Source of the DNA: Sipunculus nudus
Lineage: Eukaryota > Annelida > Sipuncula > Golfingiida > Sipunculidae
Reading direction: 5' to 3'
Assembly: GCA_026874595.1 (NCBI GenBank)
Contig: CM049306.1
Coordinates: 103,861,142 to 103,925,141, forward strand
Length of the DNA: 64,000 nt
A program made the translations under genes and the position numbers. Every line of letters starts with the position of its first letter. Position 1 is the first letter of the stretch. Under the pieces are notes generated by a model, which was not told where the DNA came from, did no database searches, and saw only the letters and a program-made list of their open reading frames with translations. Below are positions 37,262 to 47,545 of the stretch, piece after piece.

Positions 37262-37390
37262 CTAGTAGGCATATAGCTTTGTTCTGTGAACGTCTTTGTC
37301 GGAGCATTCGCGGGCCTTGTTGTAGTAGTAAAAACACCCATCTCTTCTCTGCAGCTTTTTAACCCATCCATTGTGGTCCCACCTGTCAGC
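37262..37390 (-). CDS. MEIG1: MEIG1, second coding exon (C-terminal half)
   Basis: The minus-strand exon of 43 codons including the stop begins after acceptor TCTGTCAACAG. It reads [18 protein letters not shown], then [17 protein letters not shown] and a terminal RTKLYAY. This is the most conserved half of MEIG1. Residues equivalent to mouse Trp50, Lys57, Phe66 and Tyr68, known as PACRG contacts, are present as Trp47, Lys54, Phe63 and Tyr65. A different minus frame (37177-37455) is longer but has no homology, so the longest-ORF rule would miss this exon. It joins in phase 0 to 42349-42477 across a 4.96-kb intron occupied mostly by a minisatellite. Confidence 0.95.
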   Translation of the reverse strand, partial: ADRWDHNGWVKKLQRRDGCFYYYNKARECSDKDVHRTKLYAY

Positions 37391-37974
37391 CTGTTGACAG
37401 AAATACGAAAAGATTTAAGTTCATTTAACAATAAAATAAATACTGAATACATCATGTATTAGATAGCTTCGAATATGTTCTATGGAATATCTTCTCCTTA
37501 CAAGCAATACAGTCAAAAAACCCCCATTTTAAATCATCATACATAATCTCTCTAAAATGTTGTAAGAATTTATTATATCTATCCTCTCATCATATCACTG
37601 AAACAGAAGCTATTATACAGAGAAATTTTATTCACAGTTTGTTTTAACTGGATATTAATTTTTTAAATTGTTTCCAGGTTGAAACAGGGGAATGGGGGTC
37701 ATCATTATGTTTAACTCTTTTACATAAATATAGGAATAGCATAAGTAAAAGATAAGGTGTTTTCTTTTAAATTAATTCTTGATTTTGAAAAAAAAAACAC
37801 AAATCAAGGAAATATACTGGAGAACAAAGGCATTTATGAAATGGATTTGCTGTCATGATGATATTCAGGTAATGCAAACAGCTAATCATACATGGAAAAA
37901 CCCTGATAAACAATCAACATTCATGACAAAAAAAATGACAAAAATTGTCATCATATTTAAAGTGTTATCAGGGT

Positions 37975-40900
37975 GATCGTCATGGCGAGATGGTCACATT
38001 ATAAGGGTTGTCATTGTCAGGGGTGTCAGCATGGTGGGATGGTCATGTTATCAGGGTGGTCAGCATGGTGGGATGGTCATGTTATCAGGGTGTCAGCATG
38101 GTGGGATGGTCATGTTATCAGGGTTGTAAGCATGGTGGGATGGTCATGTTATCAGGGGTGGTCAGCATGGTGGGATGGTCATGTTATCAGGGGTGGTCAG
38201 CATGGTGGGATGGTCATGTTATCAGGGTGGTCAGCATGGTGGGATGGTCATGTTATCAGGGTGGTCAGCATGGTGGGATGGTCATGTTATCAGGGTGGTC
38301 AGCATGGTGGGATGGTCATGTTATCAGGGTGGTCTGCATGGTGGGATGGTCATGTTATCAAGGTGGTCAGCATGGTGGGATGGTCATGTTATGAGGGTTG
38401 TCAGCATGGTGGGATGTTCATGTTATCAGGGGTGGTCAGCATTGTGGGATGGTCATGTTATCAGGGTTGTCAGCATGGTGGGATGGTCATGTTATCAGGG
38501 TTGTCAGCATGGTGGGATGGTCATGTTATCAGGGTATCAGCATGGTGGGATGGTCATGTTATCAGGGTTGTCAGCATGGTGGGATGGTCATGTTATCAGG
38601 GTTGCAAGCATGGTGGGATGGTCATGTTATCAGGGTGGTCAGCATGGTGGGATGGTCATGTTATGAGGGTTGTCAGCATGGTGGGATGGTCATGTTATCA
38701 GGGTTGTCAGCATGGTGGGATGGTCATGTTATCAGGGGTGGTCAGCATTGTGGGATGGTCATGTTATCAGGGGTGGTCAGCATGGTGGGATGGTCATGTT
38801 ATCAGGGGTGGTCAGCATGGTGGGATGGTCATGTTACCAGGGGTGTCAGCATGGTGGGATGGTCATGTTTCAGGGGTGTCAGCATGGTGGGATGGTCATG
38901 TTATCAGGGGTGTCAGCATGGTGGGATGGTCATGTTATCAGGGGTGTCAGCATGGTGGGATGGCCATGTTATCAGGGTGGTCAGCATGGTGGGATGGTCA
39001 TGTTATCAGGGTGGTCAGCATGGTGGGATGGTCATGTTATCAGGGTGGTCAGCATGGTGGGATGGTCATGTTATCAGGGTGGTCAGCATGGTGGGATGGT
39101 CATGTTATCAGGGTGGTCTGCATGGTGGGATGGTCATGTTATCAAGGTGGTCAGCATGGTGGGATGGTCATGTTATGAGGGTTGTCAGCATGGTGGGATG
39201 TTCATGTTATCAGGGGTGGTCAGCATTGTGGGATGGTCATGTTATCAGGGTTGTCAGCATGGTGGGATGGTCATGTTATCAGGGTTGCAAGCATGGTGGG
39301 ATGGTCATGTTATCAGGGTGGTCAGCATGGTGGGATGGTCATGTTATCAGGGTTGTCAGCATGGTGGGATGGTCATGTTATCAGGGTTGTCAGCATGGTG
39401 GTATGGTCATGTTATCAGGGATGGTCAGCATTGTGGGATGGTCATGTTATCAGGGGTGGTCAGCATGGTGGGATGGTCATGTTATCAGGGGTGGTCAGCA
39501 TGGTGGGATGGTCATGTTATCAGGGGTGTCAGCATGGTGGGATGGTCATGTTATCAGGGGTGTCAGCATGGTGGGATGGTCATGTTTCAGGGGTGTCAGC
39601 ATGGTGGGATGGTCATGTTATCAGGGGTGTCAGCATGGTGGGATGGTCATGTTATCAGGGGTGTCAGCATGGTGGGATGGTCATGTTATCAGGGTTGTCA
39701 GCATGGTGGGATGGTCATGTTATCAGGGTGGTCAGCATGGTGGGATGGTCATGTTATCAGGGTGGTCAGCATGGTGGGATGGTCATGTTATCAGGGTGGT
39801 CAGCATGGTGGGATGGTCATGTTATCAGGGTGGTCAGCATGGTGGGATGGTCATGTTATCAAGGTGGTCAGCATGGTGGGATGGTCATGTTATCAGGGTT
39901 GTCAGCATGGTGGGATGGTCATGTTATCAGGGTTGTCAGCATGGTGGGATGGTCAAGTTATCAGGGTGGTCAGCATGGTGGGATGGTCAGGTTATCAGGG
40001 TGGTCAGCATGATGGGATGGTCAGGTTATCAGGGTGGTCAGCATGGTGGGATGGTCAGGTTATCAGGGTGGTCAGCATGGTGGGATGGTCAGGTTATCAG
40101 GGTGGTCAGCATGGTGGGATGGTCAGGTTATCAGGGTGGTCAGCATGGTGGGATGGTCAGGTTATCAGGGTGGTCAGCATGGTGGGATGGTCAGGTTATC
40201 AGGGTGGTCAGCATGGTGGGATGGTCATGTTATCAGGGGTGTCAGCATGGTAAGATGGTCATGTTATCAGGGGTGTCAGCATGGTGGGATTGTCATGTTA
40301 TCATGGTGGTCAGCATGGTGGGATTGTCATGTTGTCAGGGTGGTCAGCATGGTGGGATTGTCATGTTGTCAGGGTGGTCAGCATGGTGGGATTGTCATGT
40401 TGTCAGGGTGGTCAGCATGGTGGGATTGTCATGTTGTCAGGGTGGTCAGCATGGTGGGATTGTCATGTTGTCAGGGTGGTCAGCATGGTGGGATTGTCAT
40501 TTTGTCAGGGTGGTCAGCATGGTGGGATTGTCATGTTGTCAGGGTGGTCAGCATGGTGGGATTGTCATTTTGTCAGGGTGGTCAGCATGGTGGGATTGTC
40601 ATGTTGTCAAGATGGTCAGCATGGTGGGATTGTCATGTTGTCAGGGTGGTCAGCATGGTGGGATTGTCATGTTATTAAGGGTGTCAGCATAGTGGAATGG
40701 TCATGTTATCAGGGTTGTCAGCATGGTGGGATGGTCATGTTATCAGGGGTGTCAGCATGGTGGAATGGTCATGTTATCAGGGTGGTCAGCATGGTTGGAT
40801 AGTCATGTTATCAGCTAGGAAGATCACCATGGTAAGGGGTGTTCATTTTATCAGGGTGGTCTGCATGGTTGGGAGTAGTTATGTTATAAGGAAGATCACC

Positions 40901-42115
40901 ATAGTAAGGGGTGGTCATTTTATCAGGGTGGTCTGCATTGTGGGATAGTCATGTTATCAGAGTAGTCATCATAGTAACATGGTCATTATGTCAGGTTGTT
41001 CAGCATGACATGGTGGGTCAAGTTATCAGGATGGTCAGCAAGATAGGGTGGTCAAGTCACAGGCACTTGAATCCCTAAAAACATGATATTTATTGTGTGT
41101 CAAGGTATATATAAAGGTAAAGTATTTTGACGCCATTTCAGACCTGCGGGTGTGAATACATGCCCCTTTTTTCTGAAAAGGGGCATGTACTCACACCATA
41201 TATATTGTGTTTATAGGGATTCAAGTGCCTGTGGTCAAGTTTATACCAGGCTGGTCAGCATGGTGGGATTGTCATGTTGTCAGGGTGGTTAGCATGGTGG
41301 GATTGTCATGTTGTTAGGGTGGTCAGCATGGTGGGATTGTCATGTCGTCATGGTGGTCAGCATGGTGGGATTGTCATGTTGTCAGGGTGGTCAGCATGGT
41401 GGGATTATCATGTTGTCATGGTGGTCAGCATGGTGGGATGGTCATGATGTCAGGGTGGTCAGAATGGTGGGATTGTCATGTTGTCATGGTGGTCAGCATG
41501 GTGGGATTGTCATGTTGTCAGGGTGGTCAGCATGGTGGGATTGTCATGTTGTCAGGGTGGTCAGCATGGTGGGATTGTCATGTTATCAGGGTGGTCAGCA
41601 TGGTGGGATTGACATGTTGTCATGGTGGTCAGCATGGTGGGATTGTCATGTTGTCAGGGTGGTCAGCAGGGTGGGATTGTCATGTTGTCAGGGTGGTCAG
41701 CATGGTGGGATTGTCATGTTGTCAGGGTGGTCAGCATGGTGGGATTGTCATGTTATCAGGGTGGTCAGCATGGTGGGATTGTCATGTTGTCATGGTGGTC
41801 AGCATGGTGGGATTGTCATGTTGTCAGGGTGGTCAGCATGGTGGGATTGTCATGTTGTCAGGGTGGTCAGCATGGTGGGATGGTCATGTTATCAGGGTAG
41901 TCAGCATGGTGGGATGGTCATGTTATCAGGGTGGTCAGCATGGTGGGAAGGTCATGTTGTCAGGGTGGTCAGCATGGTGGGATTGTCATGTTGTCAGGGT
42001 GGTCAGCATGCTGGGTCTGCCATGTTATCAGGGATGTTAGCATGGTGGGATCACGGATGGTCATGTTATCAGGGTGGCAATCATAGCTGGGTGGTCATGT
42101 TATCAACTTATCATA
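37975..42115. repeat. 34-bp minisatellite, about 4.1 kb, within the MEIG1 intron
   Basis: The unit is close to GGTGGTCAGCATGGTGGGAT followed by GGTCATGTTATCAG, 33-35 bp. Local blocks are homogenised to different variants: GGTCAGGTTATCAG at about 39960-40220, GATTGTCATGTTGTCAG at about 40285-40670 and again at 41260-41880, with the ancestral type elsewhere. A larger duplication is visible: marker variants (GGATGTTCATG, GCATTGTGGG, CATGTTTCAGGGG) recur about 0.7-0.8 kb apart (for example 38410 and 39194, 38866 and 39583). A 176-bp MITE interrupts it at 41058. Because 34 is not divisible by 3, all three plus frames stay open and give ORFs of up to 764 codons. These are artefacts. Confidence 0.97.
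41058..41233. mobile_element. 176-bp MITE with CACAGGCACTTGAATCCCTA TIRs
   Basis: Near-perfect 20-bp terminal inverted repeats are flanked by GTCAAGT on both sides (41051-41057 and 41234-41240). It contains an internal hairpin (CATGCCCCTTTT ... AAAAGGGGCATG). TIR and duplication length match the 495-bp element at 31000-31494 (CACAGGCRCTTGAAT, 7 bp), so both belong to one family. Confidence 0.88.
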
Positions 42116-42348
42116 CTAGTTAGCAAAATGAGGTGTGGTGGTCATACTGGAGTGATTTCTTGTATGCAAATATACTTGTGCAATATGTTCCCAGTACATC
42201 AGCAGTTATCTTTTGGCTTAGGGGGTTTCTTGGTGGCATATTCACACCACTAACTAAAGTCCCACTCATTGACCTAATGCTAACTACTTTCCATAATGCA
42301 CCTGTAATGTTAAAAGATTAAATATTTAAAGCAGGCATCTTGACCTAC

Positions 42349-42477
42349 CTCACTTCCAATGACTGCCTTGTATTCCATAGCGTCTCTGTATCCTGCCAGC
42401 TGAAACCGATACGCCTCCTCCACCTCCTCCGTCCATACCTTGGGACGAGTCATTGACTTAGGTTGCTCAGTAGTCAT
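42349..42477 (-). CDS. MEIG1: MEIG1, first coding exon (N-terminal half)
   Basis: The minus-strand ATG at 42477 lies two bases after acceptor TTTTATTGTAG and starts a 43-codon exon: [13 protein letters not shown], then [20 protein letters not shown] and [10 protein letters not shown], ending at donor GAG/GTAGGT. Joined to 37262-37390 it gives an 85-residue protein, close to the 88 residues of mammalian MEIG1. MEIG1 is a small protein that partners PACRG, needed in mammals for sperm manchette cargo transport and flagellum formation. In invertebrates it presumably acts in ciliated or flagellated cells. The WxEExExxYRFQxAGYRDxxEY signature and the partner exon make the call secure. The gene appears intact, with no frameshift. 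Confidence 0.95.
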
Positions 42478-43093
42478 AGCTACAATAAAAGGAGTATATA
42501 TAAACTAGAGGAATCATCCCATCTTGAAGGCTGAGTAAATGCATCATACTGAAATATTCTAAAATTATCACATTATGAGGACTGAGATAAAATAAATGTT
42601 TTAAACAAATTTAAAAATAAAAATATGAAGTGTAATTTTAGAGAATGCTTCTTTAAATATATTGGTTATCAAACTCTATAAGCCTTATTTTTTGCATTGC
42701 TCCTTATTATAGAATAATAAAATTGTGGAAATAATGCCTTAAAGGTAGTTAAAGAACTCTTTGAAAAAACCTCAAAAATCCACATTTACCGTAGCATGGT
42801 GCCACAAAGGATATAGAAATCTCATGACTGAGTCAAAACAATCATGCCTGCTTGATGACTCATGCCAGTCAATGTAACTTGTAAATTGTAATGGATGACA
42901 GCATATTTCATACCGGTATAGTATGAAAAACCTGCCATAATCGAGCAAATGATATGTGAGATGATATTTACACCTTAATAGTAAAACAAACTGAAGGAGA
43001 AACACAATTACCCTTACTTTGAAAAGGGGTGATACCATGTTGTATTTAAGTTCAGGTACGTCAGAAGATACAGCAGTATATAAGAATTATTAC

Positions 43094-44612
43094 AAGGGTT
43101 GTCCAGCAATTACCAGGGTGGGATTTTCCAGGTGGTTATTCCTGGGAATTCCCGCCCTGGGAAATACTCCCTTCTGGGAATTTCTGGGGAAATCCAACCC
43201 TAGGAAATACTCATGTGACTGGGAAATAAAAAATATCTGTCTATTTGTTTACTTAATTAATAAGGTTAACAAATTTTAACTATTTCAGCACTGGTAAAGT
43301 AGTTTCAACCTATTCAATATTAAATTTAAAAGCTTGTTTGCTGTCTGCATAATGTAGTCAGTTTGTAACATGAATGTCAATTCCTCTGTTAAAAAAAAAC
43401 AAAGCTAAAAATAATACCTACATGATAGAGAAAGCTATTTTAAGGGATACATCTGACCTTCAGATGGTTTTCATTAGTCTTGTTTTGTTTGAATAAAAGA
43501 ATGACGGAAGTGTTGAAAAAGTAGTCAGATTCTTATAATTTCATGCAATCAGTTCTGATTTTTATTAACTCGGTTAAGAATTGTTTACATCTGAATCTAA
43601 TTTTTACTTCATTTTTACTTCTTATTCTTGTGATGAACAATGAAACTTATGGTGAGGTTATGATTATATGGTGCATCATATATACTTCTAGATACTGCCC
43701 ACTGAGTCCATTATGCTACTGTATGCTATTAAAGGTAATATGATAGCTGAAGTCTGGTTCCACAATCTAAATGACCTGTTTAGATATTCATAATTGCAGG
43801 GGAGGAATACATGATTACCAGTACATCTTCAGCTGATACTTGCCCCTTATAAAACAAGGTGTCTCAGACCCTCTGTGTTTCCCACATAAGTAAAATGTTG
43901 GTTTCTTTTGTCATAATTACCACATATAGCCTTAAGCTGTGTTTCCATGTATCCGCAAAAAACGTATCCCCAAAAGATGTACGTATGTTCCATAGTGCAC
44001 AGTCCGCAAAAACTGTTTCCATAAGTATGTACGTTTTACTTGTTGATACCCTTTCGCGTGCCTCTTTTGAAACTGCAAGGATGACAGGCAGGAAAAAGGT
44101 CAATGTTTCATCTCACCTGGCGCCAGGGCACTGTTGGGAAATGAAGGCATTTTTGCCATCCACAAAAAGGTTGAATTGCTCACCGACCCGTTTCGATGCG
44201 GTCCGTTTTTGCGGATACACACACGGAGCACGTTAAAATGTACACACGGAAACAGTTCATCTTAAAAAGAGGGTTGCGATTTTTTGCGTACGAGACGTAC
44301 AAGATTACAGATACATGGAAACACAGCTTTATACTATTAAGTTATAGGGTATGAATGAGACTGTTTATACAGGTAAGTTCAGACAACAAACCAGGGTAAC
44401 CTGCACAGTAATAATAATTTTTTAGACAGCCTATTAAATTTACTTGGGGAGGGTGTGACTATTATTCCTATATATTGGTTTATAGGATTAATTATAGGAT
44501 TAATAGTTGCACCTTTCTGAAATATTTTGGGTATATTTCATAGATCAGTGTAATTCCCAGTAATTCCCTGGAAATCCCAGTTTGCTTATTTCCCAGGAAA
44601 TTAACAACCCTG
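43094..44612. mobile_element. hAT-like non-autonomous element, 1.52 kb
   Basis: ATTATTAC lies on both sides (43086-43093 and 44613-44620), a perfect 8-bp duplication as made by hAT transposases. Ends are inverted: left AAGGGTTGTCCAGCAATTAC, right the reverse complement of CAGGGTTGTTAATTTCCTGG (one terminal base differs). Subterminal CTGGGAAATnC words recur in both ends (43115-43215 and 44555-44600). No transposase frame is present. It holds a smaller nested element. Confidence 0.85.
43935..44328. mobile_element. Nested 394-bp MITE, PIF/Harbinger-like
   Basis: Terminal inverted repeats AGCTGTGTTTCCATGTATC (left) and GATACATGGAAACACAGCT (right) are bordered by TTA on both sides (43932-43934 and 44329-44331). 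A 3-bp TTA duplication and a CTGTGTTTCC-type end suggest PIF/Harbinger, which is an inference. ORFs on both strands here (79 and 125 codons) are chance frames within the element. Confidence 0.75.
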
Positions 44613-45027
44613 ATTATTACTGCTCTAACTGTATTATGAATTATGTAAACTTATTGATAAAATATATTATTGCAGATAGAAAAGCAACACAAACAGTGGG
44701 GGTCTTTAAAATTCAGTCTAACTCAAAAGTAAATTAATTGAAATTAAGAGCCAGATACAATGATAAAACCAGTGATAGAATCTTGCTTATTAATGTGTTG
44801 GAAGGTCTAGTGCAATAGGTCACCAAAATAGTGCTTTTTATTTATCGAACGGAATATCTTCAGGTTGTTAATGCGGCTGATATGGGATTGTTACTGTGAA
44901 AAAAATACGAAATGAAAAACGTGCAGCAGTGAAACACCAGTATCAAAATAGTTGGGTTAGATCGTTAAATATCTGTGCTATTTAAGCAGTGCTGTGCAAG
45001 CAGACGAACAAGTCTGGCCACTCTTAC

Positions 45028-45105
45028 CTGCGGTTAATATGTCAGCTGTCGTATCAACGGATGTTATTTTGAATGACAGCTCAGTAAACTGACAAGAATG
45101 TGTTG
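45028..45105 (-). other. Predicted MEIG1 non-coding first exon
   Basis: Sequence directly upstream of the donor at 45027. The transcription start is not visible, so the upper boundary is arbitrary, set just below the X-box-like site. Predicted only from the splice signals and the intron directly preceding the start codon. Confidence 0.5.
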
Positions 45106-45110
45106 TTTCC

Positions 45111-45123
45111 GTTGCCTGGCGAT
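45111..45123 (-). promoter_or_regulatory. RFX X-box-like site of the MEIG1 promoter
   Basis: On the minus strand the site reads ATCGCC-A-GGCAAC against the X-box pattern GTNRCC-N-RGYAAC. The second half-site is perfect and the first has one mismatch, with a 1-bp spacer. X-boxes bound by RFX factors near the start site are typical of cilium genes, which fits a PACRG partner. It lies about 85 bp upstream of the predicted first donor. Confidence 0.6.
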
Positions 45124-45162
45124 GTTGTAAATACACAGTCCGAGCGATGTCTGTAACAAGCT

Positions 45163-45172
45163 CTCTGATTGG
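45163..45172 (-). promoter_or_regulatory. CCAAT box
   Basis: Minus-strand CCAATCAGAG, a good NF-Y-type site, about 40 bp upstream of the X-box-like site. The spacing suits a MEIG1 core promoter. Confidence 0.5.
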
Positions 45173-45907
45173 AGGATATTTTTAGAACACGACTTTGATC
45201 CACGAGGTGGCGCTTGATGTGTCTACTGATTCACACTCTTTACAATCACGTGAATCTCTCTGCGTCACGTGAATGTACTGGTTCAAGATTGATACATGTT
45301 CTTTTTCGTTACTGAAATTGTCTTTTCGTGAATCAATATAGCAGGGTACCATACTAGTGGATGAAAACCTAGTTCTCTCATTATTCTCTCGTTATTATGA
45401 AAATAAAGTAACAAAATAATTTCAATAATTATGACAACATAGGCAAACATCTGTTATAAATCCCATAATTGACTTACACCTTTGTTTTAACTTAATAAAC
45501 ATGATAACCCAGGTACGTTTTACCTCAGTCAGAGGTAAATTGTATACAATAACACAGTAGTATCAGCTATTCATTAAAAAAGAAATGGTTTGGTGAATGT
45601 AGAGCTTAGATTAATAGTTAAATAGGCCTAATGGATGTTTTGGTGACTGGTTTTGATTACAAGTATTTCTTTAAAGTCCATAAATGATGTTTAACGTATA
45701 CATATGCATACATGTCACACTAGAGGATATATATTTGTGAATGTCAGTGGATCCTGGAAAAAGTTTGGTATAGTACAAAATAATTTTTCTTGTGATAATA
45801 AAAAGTTTGTTTAGTGCAACACATACACACTACACACACTACACACACTGACACAAATTGCCCATTGTTGCGAAATGTTCATGCGTGAATTGCATGTTTA
45901 TGTACAT
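45173..45907. other. MEIG1 upstream flank
   Basis: AT-rich, with ACACACTAC repeats at 45827-45850. No gene seen. Confidence 0.5.
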
Positions 45908-45909
45908 GT

Positions 45910-45983
<74 letters not shown>
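45908..45983. repeat. (TA)n microsatellite
   Basis: TA run with one AA interruption near 45922. Confidence 0.96.
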
Positions 45984-45986
<3 letters not shown>

Positions 45987-46122
45987 TATAGCTTTTGATC
46001 TTATTTATTTTAATACCGATACGTAGTCAACCGTCACAGTTACGGGAAGCGACTAGTATCATACAAATCAAACCAAAGAGAAATGGTAAAGTGGTATAGC
46101 GGTGTTAGTCCGTAGTTGAAGC

Positions 46123-46237
46123 ATAGGTAAAGATAAAGAGTGACGCCATTAAGATAGACTAACTTGTTTAGATAGACATACTTGTTTATTATAAACATGT
46201 TAGTCTATCTAAAAGGCGTTACTCTTTATCTTTACCT

Positions 46238-46240
<3 letters not shown>
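46123..46240. mobile_element. 118-bp near-palindromic MITE
   Basis: Arms of about 42 bp (ATAGGTAAAGATAAAGAGTG, then ACGCC and TAGATAGACTAA, mirrored at the right) flank a spacer of about 30 bp. The right end runs into a (TA)n tract. The transcript of either strand would form a hairpin. Confidence 0.75.

Positions 46241-46241
<1 letters not shown>

Positions 46242-46310
<69 letters not shown>
46242..46310. repeat. (TA)n microsatellite
   Basis: Uninterrupted TA run abutting the palindromic MITE. Confidence 0.97.
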
Positions 46311-46311
<1 letters not shown>

Positions 46312-47545
46312 CAGTACTCTTGACGAGAAACTGTCGCAACCAACAATGATAGAGTTATTTGAGGTCTGATGATTCGTGGGGGGGGGGGGACAAAATTGTT
46401 TTTTTTTTATGGAACTGTTTTCGTTAATATCTTTGGTATTTATGGCATTCGCTCTCTCTTGTTAGTTTTGCATTTGCTCGCCATGTCACATTGATGACCA
46501 GTACTTATAACAAGATAATCAAAACTTTATGTGGGTAGTTTATCCACTTGTCATATGAGCCCCAAAGCCCAAACTATAAAGTTTGTGTTTTGGGTTAAAG
46601 TGTTTTAAAAAACGTGTCTCAAAGAACCAGGGAGTATATATGAGAATGTTTGTTTACGAACTTGTTAAAATTTCTTAACTCCGAAGAAAACGTCATGCGT
46701 GTTGAACGCCATGTTTATTATACAACTGATGGAACGTGTGTGCGTATTTCATAAGATATATAGTCTTCTCGATAATATACTTTATTCATAAACAAATACA
46801 ATTTTTAGAAGGGTTACTAGTTACTAAATCAAAATGTTTGAATTACAAGACTTTAAAGAGCTACTTGTGGGCGTGGATGTGGATTGGGCTTGTAGATGAG
46901 AGGTTCGAAACATAAATATGAAGGACGATTTTATGAATAAAACATATACGCCATTTGGGTATGATCATGTACCAACATGACAATTTGTTTTCCTCCTGTC
47001 CACTAGAGGACAGCACTCCCTATACTGAGCATGCCGTGTCGTGCCTCCTCTGCACCTACTCTTCGGCAAAGTCAAAACAAACAATCTTTTCAAAAGGCCG
47101 AAGCGTAGTGAACGCACCTGGGGGATGACTCGCTTCGCTCCAACTTGGAATCCCACATGGTTGTGGTCAGGTATATAAGCGACAATATTGAGAAATGGTC
47201 AGGTCCAGGTGCAGGTACAGAACTTCAATAATACCTAGGCACAGGTATTTAAGAAATATCCTGGGGGTTGGTACAGATAATGCTAATTCCAATAAAGGTC
47301 ATTTGAACTGACAACTTTATACATTTGTCTGCCAACCATTTCCCATTAACTGAGGTACATCATATTCAGAGGAACAACTACTTTATTCACAGGGACAGAT
47401 ACCAAGTACTTCGGTCACACTCATTATACATGTACGTACTTGTTGATCTTGGTTCCCAAGTATAGGTAGGCCTATAGATGTGAAAGTTTGGGAATCTCCC
47501 CATGTGTCTATATACATGGAGAGATATGTGATACACTTTTGATAT
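46311..47545. other. Intergenic sequence
   Basis: Poly-G (46380-46390) and poly-T runs. No gene was recognised. The ORF at 46965-47156 lacks motifs. Confidence 0.5.

Larger units (their letters stand above)
37391..42348 (-). other. MEIG1 intron between coding exons
   Basis: A GT-AG intron (donor GAG/GTAGGT at 42348, acceptor ending at 37391). About 4.1 of its 5 kb is a tandem array. The rest (37391-37970 and 42120-42348) is AT-rich with no further exon seen. Confidence 0.9.
42478..45027 (-). other. MEIG1 first intron (5' UTR intron), predicted
   Basis: A strong donor (CCGCAG/GTAAGAG, GT at 45026-45027) and the acceptor just before the start codon (AG at 42480-42481) define a 2.5-kb intron. 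It carries a hAT-like element at 43094-44612, leaving short AT-rich flanks. Confidence 0.7.

Noticed and set aside
37177-37455. 92-codon minus ORF overlapping the MEIG1 exon
   Set aside because: The alternative frame of the same exon encodes the MEIG1 C-terminus. This longer frame has no homology and runs through the splice site.
37973-40692. Plus-strand ORFs of 401, 527 and 764 codons rich in Trp, Gly and His
   Set aside because: They are read-through of a 34-bp tandem repeat in which all three plus frames are open. The peptide is just the repeat in rotating frames, and it lies antisense in a MEIG1 intron.
12112-42115. CRISPR array
   Set aside because: Units are contiguous tandem repeats without unique spacers, and the DNA is clearly eukaryotic.
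43859-44236. 125-codon plus ORF in the MEIG1 5' intron
   Set aside because: Contained almost entirely in a MITE with clear TIRs, with no protein motif.
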